DNA of 64,000 bases from Niebla homalea (GCA_019925105.1 JAHGAU010000004.1:1364001-1428000); one strand, 5' to 3'; shown: positions 51,571-63,866, counted from the first letter of the stretch. Translations and numbers: made by a program. Notes: generated by a model from the sequence alone, not told the origin.

Positions 51571-51733
51571 TATTATGGTTCCAGCAAGCCTTACTCCCAG
51601 CCTCGGCCTACTTACCTTATGAGGACTAGCTCCTTAGCACCCACAGTTATATGATGGGTATATCCTGTACCATAGACACCACCATAGCTATTATTCCGTT
51701 TATAGCTAGACCCTATATATCAGTTCCCTAACA
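51571..51733. repeat. Right LTR of TRIM-like element
   Basis: 163 bp, start tattatggttccagcaagcc, end ccctaaca. The inner left end carries RIP changes relative to the left LTR, while the outer right end keeps tatcagttccctaaca. Confidence 0.9.
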
Positions 51734-52100
51734 ATAATAAAGTTAAAGAAATTCTTAAAGTATAAACTTTTATATTACGCGTTAACGCGGTTAAATATAT
51801 ATTCTTAATAAATATGATTTTCGGCATTAGGTTAATTAACTTTAAACTATAATTTTAAAAGTTAAGTTTATTAAATTATAATATTATAATAATGCTTTAC
51901 CGCTTTAATTTACTTAATTATGATTAAAGGATTTTTAATTAAAGGGTTAATATTATTTTTTTATTTTTAGGTTCGTTAAGTTAATTAAGTATCTATTATA
52001 ACGGTAACGTCAAGCCTTTTTTTAATAAGGAAGAAGAATTAAAATATTAAATTAACTCCGTTAATAATACGCTGGCGGGATTAATAAAAATAAAGATAAA
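51734..52100 (-). pseudogene. Gypsy element H, 5' gag segment (tentative)
   Basis: Past the TRIM-like element the minus-strand gag frame of element H continues (KSLYFKNFFNF joining to IIKFYTDN across the insertion). Upstream it becomes unrecognisable and I did not find the 5' LTR or a primer-binding site, so the right limit is a guess. Confidence 0.35.
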
Positions 52101-55100
52101 AAACGTAACGTTACGGTTTAAATACTTAAGTATTACTTTAATAAGTAAATTAATAATAAGATTAATTCTTAAAGAACTTAAAAAGAATTAAGGTATAACC
52201 TTTACTTAAGGTAAAGGTAATAATTACCCCGCTTCATACCTATTAAGTTACGGCTTATAAATAACGTATATTAAAGCCGTTATTAAAGCCCTTTACCAAG
52301 GTTCTTTACTAAGGCTTAACGGCTTACCTTAACTTAATAATATAACGTATTACTATAACGCCGGCGGAAAGATAACGTTAACTACTAATAAAATTAATTA
52401 AAAATAATTATAATTATAAAAATAAAATTTAAGAAAAGCATATTATTCTAAACCGCTATTTATATATATAAACTTATTAAGAATATCTTAATTATGATAC
52501 GTTAAAAAACTTTAAGAAAAAAGTAATATTTAAAGATATATTTTATTAATAGTTATCGACTTTCTATGTTAATAACGATAATAATAATATAAATAGTTAA
52601 AGATAAATACGTAAAGGATACTTTACTTACGATATATTAATTCTATAAAGTAACGACGTTATATTAATAAATATTAATCTTTATTAATTTAAAGACTAAA
52701 TATTTTAAAGCTTTTAATAAAGAAGTTTTATAATATAAATCTTATACCTTAAGTTTTAACTTTCTAACGATTAAAAAACTTTATTTAATATATAAGTAAA
52801 AAGACTTCCGTTTAAAGTATTATTAATTCGGTAATTTACGTATATAATTACCTGATAATATTTTATTCTTAAGTATTTCTATAATCTTATATTCTTAAAT
52901 ATTATTTAAAATTAAAAAGAAATACGGTTTTTCAGATAATATACGGGTTATTTATATATTATTAAAAAGACCAGAAATCTTTATTTAATTAAATAGACTT
53001 TAAAACCCGAAGAACGAAATACTTAACTTATAATAACTCCTATTTAAAGAGATTATAAATTTATTTAAGATATTAAAGACTATTATTTTTATAAATAAAA
53101 TTAAAAAAATTCAAAGGGCGTATAAGTTATTTAAGTTATAAATAATTTAGCTCCGATAGCCGTTTACGATTAATAAACTCATAATATTTTTTTTTTGGAT
53201 ATAGTAACTTAAAATAAAAAAATACTATTATATTATTTTAATATTTATTAAAAAATTACCCTTATTTACGGATAATTATTATAATAAACGCAGATAGTAT
53301 TAATATAAATAATCTTAATATTAAGCGGGTATATTAATAATTATCATTTTCTTTAATACCGAAACTATTTTAACGATTAAATCGCGTAATACGTAATAAT
53401 AATAGTTAAGCTCGATTTACTTTTTATTATTAAATGTAATGTTTTAGGCCGAGAAATAATAAATTAAATAAACGTAACGGGCTATAAGTAAAAAAAAAAT
53501 AAAGAGGATATTAATAAAAGGAGAAATATACTTAAAAAACTTCAAGACTTCTTAAATACGTTATTAAACGGATATAGTTAAAGGATTAATTTAATTTATG
53601 TTAACGATAAATATAAATCAATTAACCCCGATAAACCTTATTATTTAATATATAACCTAGATTTTTAAGTACTTATTTTAACTTATAATGAATTAAAGTT
53701 ATGTATAAATAAAGATATATTAAAAATAAAGTATTTACGGTTTAAACTTAATAAAAAAAGATTAATTAATAATAAAATTCTTTTTATTCTCTTATTTTAA
53801 GTATTTTCCTTCCCTTATTATACCGGATAAGATTCTAGAAATTATCTTAATATATATATTTATAATTAAGGATATAAATAATTCAAGCCGTTAAATAAAG
53901 AATCTATAAACTAAATAAACCGTATATAAGAAAGCGGTTTTAAAGATTACTAATAAAAGTAATTATAATAATTTTACTTCCGGCAAAATATTCGAAATTT
54001 AAAAAGCCGTAAATAATTATAAACTAAGGAAATTAAGTAACAGTCCCTTATAGAGGCTTTAACCGAGTAACGTTAAAATTAATATCGGCGGGCTATTTAA
54101 GGATATAAAATAAAAAAAAGCGGAGAAAAATAAAATTAATAATAGATTTTTTATAATTTAATATTAAAAAATCGTTTTTAGCGAAGACGGATTAATCTTT
54201 TAAAGGGTATTACTTAATACGTATTCTTAATAAATTCGGGATAAAAGCTTAATTAATAATTAAAGTAATTATAAAAACGGAGCTTTAATAATATTTAGCT
54301 TAATATTATAAAATATTCTTATAATAAAAAGTATTATTAAAATTAACGAAGATATAGGAATTAAAAGCGGTTCTTTAATATAAAAACCTAAACTGTAACT
54401 TTGGATTGATTAACGTTAAATATTAAAGGAACTTAATTTAAATATTTTTATTATTAATACGTATATATTACTGAAGAATTAATCTAAAAGAAAACACCGG
54501 CGATTAATAAGTTTATTAAATTTAAAAACTTAATCTAAATAATTAAAGACTATATAATAAAACCGTACCGCGTAAGTTTAATATATAATTATTAAACGTC
54601 CATATAATAATAAAAAAGGTTTAATAAATTATTTATTATATAAAATATTTATAAGTATTATTAAGCTTATTAATCCTATTAAATAATCCGTTATATTAAT
54701 AGGAATAAAAGCTTTTACGATATTTAAAGTATTAATAAGAATTTCATTAATATTGTTAGTTTTATTAATTTAATATTATTTAAAATAATTATTACCCAAT
54801 TTCTTTAAGCCGTTTAAGTAAATATAAGTAATTAAATAAAGTAAATATCGGTCTATTTTGGATTAAGTTAATAATCGCGGTATAAGATAAATAACTTAAG
54901 CTTGAATATCGTTAATAACGGATTTTAAAGGAGAACAGTCGGAATTTATATATTTAAAAAAGGACTTAACGATAGTTTTAACCTTATTAAAATAATAGCT
55001 ATTAAGCGCTTAATTCTATAAAAGGATATTACTATATTTAAGATAATATAACCGTTTTTATTAAAAGGCTTTTAAAAAATTATTTAAGAATTTAAGGAGG

Positions 55101-57060
55101 TAATCTATTATTAAGCTTATATTATCCTTTTTATATAAGGTTATTTTATTATTAAATAGTATTACGTTTTAGAGCTCTTTTACCGCCGTAAAAGAATCGG
55201 TAATATAAAATATATAAAGGAAAGCTTATATATAATTTAATACGTTCTTTACTTATATTTAAAATATAATAATTATCCGGCGTAAAATAAATCGGAAAAA
55301 GTTAATATTATTATACTTAACGGTAAAGCGTATTATTAAGAATAACTCCGTTGATATATAAAGATATTAATAATTCCGGAACTCTTAATTATAAACGGGT
55401 TACTATAAATCCTCCTTAATTCTTAGTAATTAAGGTTAAATTTAATAAAAAATCTATAAAATTATAAATTCTTAAGAGGTTTACTATTACGAGTTAAGCT
55501 AAAGTATAATACCTTCCGGTTATTAAATATTCATACTATATTCTTATTAAAGACATCGAATTTAAAGATTTATAATTTTCAATCGGTGACTATATATAAT
55601 TAAATTTTTAAGTATTTTATAAGTATTAAGTTACGTTACCTTTATCCTATTTTACGCGTCCGCGGTATATTAAAGGGTTAAAGGATCCGTTTAAATATTT
55701 CCGTTGATATAAATCTTATAAATTAATTATATATAATTATAAATAAGATATTATAACTTAATATACGTTATTGATTAATTAAATTACCTATAAGGTTCCT
55801 TCAAAATATTATATTATAATAATTTAATTATTTAAATCCTTTTTTATATCTTGATAAAGTAAAAGTTATAATTAAAGAATATATTCCCTTTATTTATACC
55901 AAACTATATATTATAAATATTATTAAGGATATCGATATTATTTAACGTTATACTTTTATTTTTTATAATTAATTTAATTAAGAAATAGGATATTCTAAAA
56001 GGCTTCCGTTTATTTAAAGTCGGTATAATATAAAATTAAGGAGTGTCTTTAATCTTATTTACTTTATTATAAAGGTATTTAATAAAGGACTTAAAATAAT
56101 AAAAACGGACTTAAAAAGTAATTAATATTTAAAATAATATAATTATAATTTATTAATATTTATTCTTTAATTTTTTTATGGTATCCGATTTTATTAATAA
56201 TATTAAGCGGCGAAAAAGGGACTATCCGTAAACGTTATATATCTTTAGATAGGAAGTAGTCCTTAAAGCTTTTACCCTTAAAAGTTAAGGCTATTATAAT
56301 AGACTTAAGGTTTTAATTATCTTTAATTCGCTCGTTATTATACCCTTTAATATATTTAAAATTATTATATATTATAGTAGCTTTTAAATTATAATTAAAT
56401 ACCTAAATAGTCTTAATATTATACGAAATAAAATCTTTTATACTCTTTTAAATTATTACGTAAGCAATAAAAAGTTTAAAGTACTATAATATATTAAGAA
56501 TACGACGTTAAACTCCCCTTAATGAAAATATAGTCCGAATATGGTTTAAAAGTTATTTAATAACCTCGGTTAAAATCTATAATAAAAAATAGCGAATAAT
56601 AACGTTTATTATAAATTAATAAAATAAAATAAATATAGCGCTTAACGTCCTTTTAAAGGGTTTTAATATAACATATATTTCAAATTAAATTAAGGCTTTA
56701 AAGTATTAATAAATAAATAATAAATATTATTAATTAAATAAAAGTTAATAAATTAAACTTATTATTATTATCCGGTGCTTACTATATCCTTAAGGATAAA
56801 TATTAAGTAACGGCCCGGATTTCTTTTAATAACTTAAACTTTAATTATATAAAGCTCCTTTTTTTAAACGTATTTATTATCCTTTTATATTCGATCATTT
56901 CTGAGAACCGAATATTACTTATTAAAGTAATAAAAGTATAATTAACGAATTAACGTTAAGCTATATATATATAATAAAAATGCTTATCCTCTATAAGTAC
57001 GGTTAAGAAATCTTTTATATTTTATTTAAGCTTTTATATATAATTTAATATTTCTTTAAG
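52100..57060. other. Unidentified RIP-degraded sequence
   Basis: About 5 kb of AT-rich DNA with RIP-type depletion. The plus strand has frames with fewer stops than chance in places: about 53.46-53.75 kb (charged, for example RRNILKKLQDFLNTLLNG) and about 53.95-55.3 kb. This suggests one or more former coding regions on the plus strand. I compared what I could read with Ty3/gypsy, Ty1/copia, LINE and common DNA transposases and recognised none. The 5' LTR of element H is expected somewhere here. It could be another transposon or a duplicated host gene destroyed by RIP. Confidence 0.35.
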
Positions 57061-57082
57061 CTTTTAATTATATATACGATAT

Positions 57083-57195
57083 TTACTCTGGGAAGCGGGA
57101 CGGAATAAGACGGGATTTAACAATATATATCCCATCCCGTATAGGATAGGATAAAGCTATATCCTATCCTATCCTATTCCTATCCCGCCGGGATA
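57083..57195. repeat. GGATA/TATCC microsatellite forming a perfect hairpin
   Basis: The stretch has gggacggaataagacgggat, then cccatcccg, then repeated GGATA and TATCC units. ATAGGATAGGATA (57141-57153) and TATCCTATCCTAT (57160-57172) form a perfect 13-bp inverted repeat with a 6-base loop, and further CCTAT units continue to about 57190. It is RIP-poor because it lacks CpA/TpG sites. Role unknown; such hairpins occur at transposon ends, but no partner end was found. Confidence 0.7.
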
Positions 57196-57473
57196 AAATA
57201 AAGATATATTAAGATCTTAATATTTATTATTAAAGAATTATTTAATAGAAATTAATTAATTAAAATTAAAGAAAGAATTATTTATTGATTATATTTTTAA
57301 AAACTATAATAAATATAATAATAATTATAATAATTCTTATAATAATAATCTTAATTATTTATACGTTTATATTAACGTTAATATTAATATTAATATTATT
57401 CTTCCTTTAAGTATTTATATCCCTTTAAGCATTAATACCTCCCCTTTAAGTATTTATAATATCCGTATAAGTA

Positions 57474-57730
57474 TTATATTATCGCTATTAATATTTTTAT
57501 TACCCTTACTATTACCGTTATTATTATCGTTATTATTATTATTGCTATTATTATGGTGGGGTTTATCACCGCCATTATTACCATTATTACCATTATTACC
57601 ACCACCACCACCACCACGACCATTATTATTATTACGACCATTACGTAGAGTACCCCGGGTACTGCCACCTTTAAATTTATTACCCCGGGATTTATTACCG
57701 CGTTTAAGCTAATAAATTAGACCGCTTAAC
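57474..57730 (-). pseudogene. Asn/Gly-rich low-complexity coding remnant
   Basis: On the minus strand one frame from about 57715 to 57480 reads KRGNKSRGNKFKGGSTRGT, then Asn/Gly runs (six Gly, NNG repeats) and HHNNSNNNN-type sequence. It preserves CpA (accaccaccacc, ccattattacc), so RIP has been light. The composition recalls RGG/Asn-rich tails of RNA-binding or gag-like proteins, but simple trinucleotide repeat DNA would look the same. The other minus-strand frame over the same DNA (Val/Ile/Met-rich) is less likely to be protein. I do not assign a function. Confidence 0.3.
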
Positions 57731-59200
57731 GGTTATATATTTATAGATAATAACGTAAAGCTCGTTTAATTTAAAGGCGTAAAGAAAAAGAAAGCTTTAC
57801 CGGCTTATATTATCGCCTTAATTAATTAACTGTTTTTAATTTAAATAATAACGCGCTTAATATAAATATAAATAAGATTATATATTTTTAATATAAAATT
57901 AATAAAATATAAGGAATTATATTAATAGTCTTATATTTAAAGTAAAAAATAAAATATACTTTTATTATTTCTCGGATCGTATAAATAATCATTTATTAAA
58001 ACCGGAAATAATTTTTATTAGTTTAATTATAAGTAATCTTTTTATATAAACGTATAATTAACGTAAAGAAGAATTAAGGGTCGGTTAATTTTTAATAACG
58101 CTTAATTTTATTTACGTAATATTCTTCTTAAATTAATTATATTAATTTTAATAATTATAATAATAATTATAATAAAGATTTACTTTTTTTAATTATATTT
58201 TTTACTTTTTTTAATAATTAATATTCTTTAACCTCTTAAAGTCTTCGTATTATATATTTATTATAATAGTAATTAAGCTTTCTTTTTAATTAATTTCTTT
58301 ATAATCTATTTAATAGGCGCTATTATATATGGTTTAATATACGTATAATAATATAAGAATAATATTTATTAATTATTTAATAATAAGAAAAAGATAAAGG
58401 GTAAATACCAGATAAATATAAAATATAAATATAATTAAGTATAAAGTAAGAAATTCTTAAAGTAAAATTACTGATTAATACGGATTTATAGTAAACCATA
58501 GTACCGCTGAAATTAATATTTATTTAAACTTAGCGTTAAAAAAGTAAATACTTTAAATTCACTTAAAAAAAAAAAAGTTAGATAATATAAAATAATAAAT
58601 ACTATCTCGTTATTACTTAATATTTTAATTAATAACCTTTTTACTTATTTTTCTAATAATTAAAGTTTTTAAATATAATATTATTTGATCCTTACGGGGC
58701 TTATATAACGTCAACCTTAATTCTAATTAACTTAAAAAAAAAGGTTTTAGAATACTCTAAAAATTCAGTAATATATATAGTATATATTATTCTGCTAATA
58801 TTAATATTTTAACCCGTCGGATTATTTATATTAATCTTTATAATAATTAAAATATGATTTTTTATAGATTCCTAGCCCCGGAATTTAACCTTAGAAATTT
58901 TAATAAATTAAATTTAACGTATATTTTATTTATTAATATGCTTATTAAAATTCTTAATTTTAAATTCTTAATTTCTTACTTTCTTTTTCTATTATTAAGT
59001 AACTTATTAAGTAATCTCTTATTTTAATACCCTTATAATATTGTCGTTTAAAGCTTTATAATTATAAATTATATTAAGAACCTTAAAAACTTTTTTATAG
59101 ATTTATTATTTAAAGTAAAATCTGAAAAGAGTAATCGTTATATATAAAAAGCTTTAAAAGTTTAAAATTTAAGCGCTTCTTTTATACGTATTAATTGTTT
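57730..59200. other. Unidentified RIP-degraded sequence
   Basis: AT-rich DNA without a recognisable domain. A plus-strand frame near 58690 reads FDPYGAYITSTLILIN and may be the start of the frame carrying the 38-codon repeats downstream, but intervening stops prevent a firm link. Nothing else supportable was seen. Confidence 0.3.
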
Positions 59201-60000
59201 AAAGGATAAATTCCTTATAATTAACGATATTATTCTTTAAGATAATAAATTTCGTAAATTACATAATAAGAAGCTTAATCCGTAAATAAAACTTAAAATA
59301 GAAGAAAAGCTTTAATAGGATTAATCTCTTATAATCAACGATATTACTCTTTAAGATAATATACTTCGTAAACTATATGGTAAAAAGCCTAGTTTATAAA
59401 TAGAACTTAAGGCAAAAGAAAAGCTTTTATAGGATCAATCTTTTATAATTAACGATATTATTCTTTAAGATAACTTATTTTATAAGCTACGTAATAAAAA
59501 GTTTAATTCATGAGTGAAACGTAAGGCAGAAGAAAAGCTTTTATGAAACCTAAATATAATAGAATCGCGTAATCGTATTACCCAATTTCACCCTTTAAAA
59601 TAATAATTGGAAAAAATAAAGCATATAGATTAAACCGCCTTAAGCTATTATTTATTTAAACTGAAAAAAATCAATAAATAGAAAAAGGCTATTATTAAAA
59701 ACCGGGCTTTACTGGAAGCGTAGACTAAGAAGAACGTTATAGATAACCGTTATATTAATATAATTATCTTTATATTAATTGCGTTTATAATTATTAATAT
59801 TCTTATTAATTAATATATTAACGTTTTCGCCTTAAATAATAATCTCGAGTTAAATAAGACGCGAAAATTAAAGTTAATAAAAGATAATAATAATCCTTTA
59901 TGAAAGGATTTAAGTAATAATAAAGTAATAATGGGTATAAGCCCTTACTTTAATATATATAAAATTAATTTAATTTTAATAAACCCGAGATTTATTACGT
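59200..60000 (+). pseudogene. Degraded protein with three 38-codon tandem repeats
   Basis: A 114-bp unit repeats in frame three times: the block aacgatatta-tctttaagataa occurs at 59221, 59335 and 59449. In the plus frame each unit reads like DQSLIxNDIxLQDNxxxKLxxKKxxxxxxxKAEEKLL, amphipathic and rich in Lys, Glu, Leu and Gln, so a helical or coiled-coil repeat. Downstream the same frame continues through KKINK and LELNKTRKLKLIKDNNN. I do not recognise the family. It could be a repeat-containing host protein or part of a transposon protein. Weak resemblance to a pogo/Fot1-type DDE segment near 60.5 kb is noted separately and not relied on. Confidence 0.4.
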
Positions 60001-60950
60001 TTTTAACGTAAACGGAAATTAAGGAAGTTAACTTAAATAAGCTTAATATTAAAAAGCTTTAAATAAACGTAATTAAAATATAATATATTCAATTATATAA
60101 TTATAAAATAATCCAATTCAAGGGAATTAAACGTTTATAACGTAACCTTATTAAATCTATATATTATAAAATATAAAAACTATAAATCAATTAAATACCC
60201 GATTTCCTGAATTTTATACGTATTTTTAAGTAGGTATATTAAAATTAAAGTTTTATAATTATTATTATATTAATTAAATATAAAATTAACCGCTTATATA
60301 AGGATTTACCGCCGTTATATAAATATTTCTTTAAGTAAAAGCAGGCAGTCTAACGTAATAAAATTACTTATATTTATAAGCTATTCTTATATAAGAAGGA
60401 TTATAAAAAGGATAAATAAGTAATATTATTTAAGTTTACATCTTAATAAGAAAATTATAACTTTAAAAAGTGGAATGAAAACCCTATAATAAACGTAATA
60501 AAAATAAAAGAAACTTAAATACTAATTATAAACGGCTTTAAGGATAAGATTTTTATTAATTATTAATATATTATTATAATTATTAACGAATTAACTATAA
60601 TTCTTAAGGGTAATAACTTCTATTATAACCTTTATTAAAAAGGATATATCTAACTTAATAAAAAGTTTTTAATTCAAGGAATATAGTTAAATATAAGATT
60701 ATTCTTATGAAATTGCTTTTTTTTAAATAAAAAACTTATAGTTTAATTAAAAATATAATTTAAGAATATAGCGGAATTTGATTTTTTAATTAAAGTTAAA
60801 ATTAATAAAAAGATTATTATAATTAATTTTAATATATTTAATAAAACTTTTTCTTATAATATTATAATAAAAGTTAAATTTTCTATTATTTAATAATTTT
60901 AGAAAATTATTAAATTTAGTTTATTAATTAAAATCGAAATTTCATAATAA
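60000..60950 (+). other. Unidentified RIP-degraded sequence before LINE E
   Basis: Plus-strand frames remain partly open. Near 60.52-60.6 kb one reads LIINGFKDKIFIN...NELTIIL, which would fit the Asp-Gly-His segment of a pogo/Fot1-type transposase if RIP turned Asp to Asn and His to Phe/Tyr, but the diagnostic following segment does not align. I therefore leave it unnamed. The right edge is the insertion site of LINE E. Confidence 0.25.
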
Positions 60951-60966
60951 TATTTAGATGAAAAGG

Positions 60967-62840
60967 ATGGCGATGAACAAAGGGACCCTAGAGGTCCAAA
61001 ACGATGCGTATACGTCTAGCTCTCGTAATAATAAAGAAAGTATAGTAAGTATAATAAGTAAAAGTAACGTAATAATTAAGAATAAGGTAAAAAACGGGTA
61101 AGTAATTTAAATTAATAGAAACGGCGACGACGTATACAGATAATATAATAATAATAAGTTAAATAATACTTAAAGTAAATAAGGGAATTAAGGTTAATAA
61201 AATATACGTATTAAAGCGTATAAAACGTATAATAATAATACGGAAATAATAGGTAAATAAGGGGGTAAGAGGGCCGGTACGGTATTAACGGCGGGGGGTA
61301 CGGGCGGGGGGAAAAGGCAGAAAGATTATAATAAAAGTATTATTAAGGGTATATAAAGGGGAAATAAGGTTAATAAGGAGGTTAAAACCTTAAGGGATTA
61401 AAGGTAAAAAGCGGAAATAATATATTGCTTAATAAATAAAAGTAAAAAAACGGTAAGGGAAACGGTAAAAACTTTATTTAAAAGGACTCTTTATAATAAA
61501 GTAAAAGGATATTATATTAGAAACTTAATTAATATTATAGATTAAATTAAAAGGCGTAAAAAACTTTTATATAAAAATAAAGGTAAAATTAAGGGAGGCG
61601 GAGCGACTATAAAGCTCTTAAAGGGCGGTAACGAAGGCGTTAATAAAGGGTAAAGATAACGGTTTAAAATTAAGTATATGAAACGAAAATACGAAGGTAA
61701 TAGCCCTTTAAATAAAAAAAAGCTGGGCGATGAAAATAATAAAAAAAATATTTACGGTAAAGAATGAAAAAATAATAAAAAAGAAAACGGCCGTATTAAA
61801 GAAGGTAAGAATAATAATAATCTACCTATTTAATAACGAAGAAAGGAACATAGTTACGGAAATAAACTTATTATAGTTAATAAAAACTTTTAAAATAATA
61901 ACGGAACTATTAATAAAATAGATTATTATGGTACGTAAACTATAAAGTAAAGATATCTTTTTTAATATAGCGTTTTTAAAAATAAGGGAAATTTAAAAAA
62001 ATTTAAAACTTAAATTAATAAAAAAGAATATAAATCGGTTAAGGTTTTAAGGTAATTATTTACCGTTATAGTAGATAAGATATGCCTATTACGTTTTATA
62101 AAAGGTAAGAAAAAAGCTATATTAAAAAGTATAAAAAAGAGAATATGGTTTTTTACTTAAAGCTTAAGATTATTAATTATAAACTTCCTTTAATAATAAA
62201 AAAACTTAATTCCTTAAAATGCGTAAAGAGGTACTTTTTATTATATTAAGTATAATATTAATAAAAATATATAACGACGTTTTAACTAAAAGAATTATTA
62301 AAAAGGGATTTCTTAAAATAACTCTGCTATAAAATAAGGTAGCGGATATTTATTAATATTTTAAGTATTAAAACTATAAATATATTATTATAAAATACTT
62401 TAATATTATAAAATATACGGTTTATATTAAGGGTTATAATACTTATAAGTATATAAAGCTAATAGTTAAGGGGCTTATAAAGGGTAAACTTAAATACGTT
62501 ATATATAATAAGGAAAGATACTTAATATAAAATCCTAAATATATAGTAAAAGTTAAGGAAATTAAATATAAAAAGATTAAGATAATTATGAAAATCCAAC
62601 GGTATAATATATATAAAACTGATTTAATAAATTAATTAAAAGCAGCCTTAAGACGTAAACTTAGTTAATTAAATAATAAAAGGTAAATAGCAATAATAAA
62701 TAAAGTAAAGAAAAGGAAGCTCTTTATAACCCCGACTTTAAAAGCCGGCCGTCTTACGTCTTTAATAATAACCGGGAAGGTACAACAGGGCTAAAAAACG
62801 CTTAATTTTAATAAGAAGTTTATAATTTAAAAAGGTATAA
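60967..62840 (+). pseudogene. LINE E ORF1 (gag-like) pseudogene
   Basis: The ORF starts at 60967 and extends about 1.85 kb. The N-terminal 20 codons match those of A, C, D and F. The middle is lysine- and glutamate-rich. Near 62600-62640 the frame reads QRYNIYKTDLIN, which fits a Cys-x2-Cys-x4-His zinc knuckle with Cys and His turned to Tyr/Leu, followed by a basic tail (ALRRKLSQLNNKRQI once stops are read through). This is the expected layout for a Tad-type ORF1p. Many stops; end approximate. Confidence 0.65.
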
Positions 62841-62879
62841 AAAAGGAGATTTTTATAAAGATTAATATATAATATATTA

Positions 62880-63860
62880 ATGCTTTTAAAAATAATATAA
62901 TATAACGTCTATAATAAGGGAATTAGAGTAATAATATTAATATTTAAATTTAAAGAAATCAAAAACGTTAATATTATAATAATATAAAAATTACCGTATA
63001 ACCTATATATATATTTAATTATTAACCCGGGGGAGGGATTTTACTTAGCCTTTAAAAGGGATAAAATAATCAAAATATACTTCTTTATAAATAAGCGGCT
63101 TAATATAAATAATTAAGATATTATTTATTATAATAAGAACGTTTATATATTCCGTATTATAAGGGAAAAGGACTTAAAAGGCAATTTTAATATCTATAAC
63201 GTATATAACCCGCTACCGATTAATAAAAAAAGATTTTTTATAATATTATTATTTAAAGAAATCTTAATTACCTTAAATAAGTATATATTACTTAAAGATT
63301 TTAACCTATATTATTATATATAGAACGAAAAAGGGCGTATAATAAATTATATTAAATCGGATAATTTATTAATAATTACCGCTTAAGCTAACTTTTTATT
63401 ATTAATATTATAAAAGATTATTACGTAAGAGAATTATAGGTTTAAAATAACTATTAATTTAACTTTTAGTACGGAAAAGATTGCTAGCGTAATTATAATA
63501 TATAAGCTATAAAAAGACTTAAAATATAACTTAGATTATATACCAATATAAATAACCTTAAGTTAAACCGTTAATATAACCTTATTACCACCGGTAAAAA
63601 GGGCATCAAAAACGGTTAAGGAAATAAAGATTTATATAAAAACGGTGGAGATAATAGTATAATTTATAGACCTCCCTTAATTAAATAATAAAGACCGGAT
63701 TAACCTTTTTATAAAGTAAATAATAAAGGTATTAAATAAAATAATCGATAAGATAATCCCGGTAACGAAACCCTCTTAAAGAGTTAAAATCTATTAAAAT
63801 AAAGGGTATATAATTACGACTATAAAAGTAAAAAGGCTAATTAAGTAAACTTTTAAATAT
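62880..63860 (+). pseudogene. LINE E ORF2 endonuclease domain
   Basis: An APE-type endonuclease is readable on the plus strand: IFRIIREKDLKGNFNIYNVYNPLPI (strand with the catalytic Asn/Tyr region), then YILLKDFNLYYYI at about 63285-63325 (GDFNxHHxxW after correcting RIP), and LDYIPI near 63.54 kb (the SDHxPI end motif). This nuclease nicks target DNA for target-primed reverse transcription. The reading frame carries RIP stops, and the following linker to RT is cut by LINE F. Confidence 0.8.
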
Positions 63861-63866
63861 AAAAAT

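Larger units (their letters stand above)
50090..51733. mobile_element. Small non-autonomous LTR retroelement (TRIM-like)
   Basis: A 1644-bp element with two 163-bp direct terminal repeats (50090-50252 and 51571-51733). They start TG (right copy TA), end CA (left copy TA), and sit between ATAAT duplications at 50085-50089 and 51734-51738. A purine tract (aaaggggggatcg, 51558-51570) precedes the right LTR, which suggests plus orientation. The interior has no gag or pol and instead holds three diverged copies of a roughly 300-bp repeat. It must have moved using proteins of another LTR element. It inserted into the gag region of gypsy element H and is much less RIP-mutated than its surroundings. 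Confidence 0.85.
60951..63866 (+). mobile_element. LINE E (Tad1-like, subfamily I), 5' half
   Basis: A plus-strand LINE begins with ORF1 ATG at 60967 (MAMNKGTLEVQNDAYTSS) preceded by a short leader (atttagatgaaaagg). It runs through ORF1 and the endonuclease and stops at about 63866, where LINE F inserted in the same orientation; E aligns with LINE C up to that point (complement of about 15.68 kb). The rest of E must lie beyond the window. It opposes the minus-strand LINEs A-D in orientation. RIP is heavy except near the 5' end and a G-rich stretch at about 61.26-61.32 kb. Confidence 0.85.

Noticed and set aside
57083..57195. Telomeric repeat
   Set aside because: Units are GGATA/TATCC with irregular spacing and inverted halves, not TTAGGG arrays.
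60480..60700. Possible pogo/Fot1-type DDE transposase segment
   Set aside because: An Asp-Gly-like segment can be read, but the following Leu-Pro-Pro-His and His-Gln-Pro-Leu-Asp motifs do not align without arbitrary frame changes.
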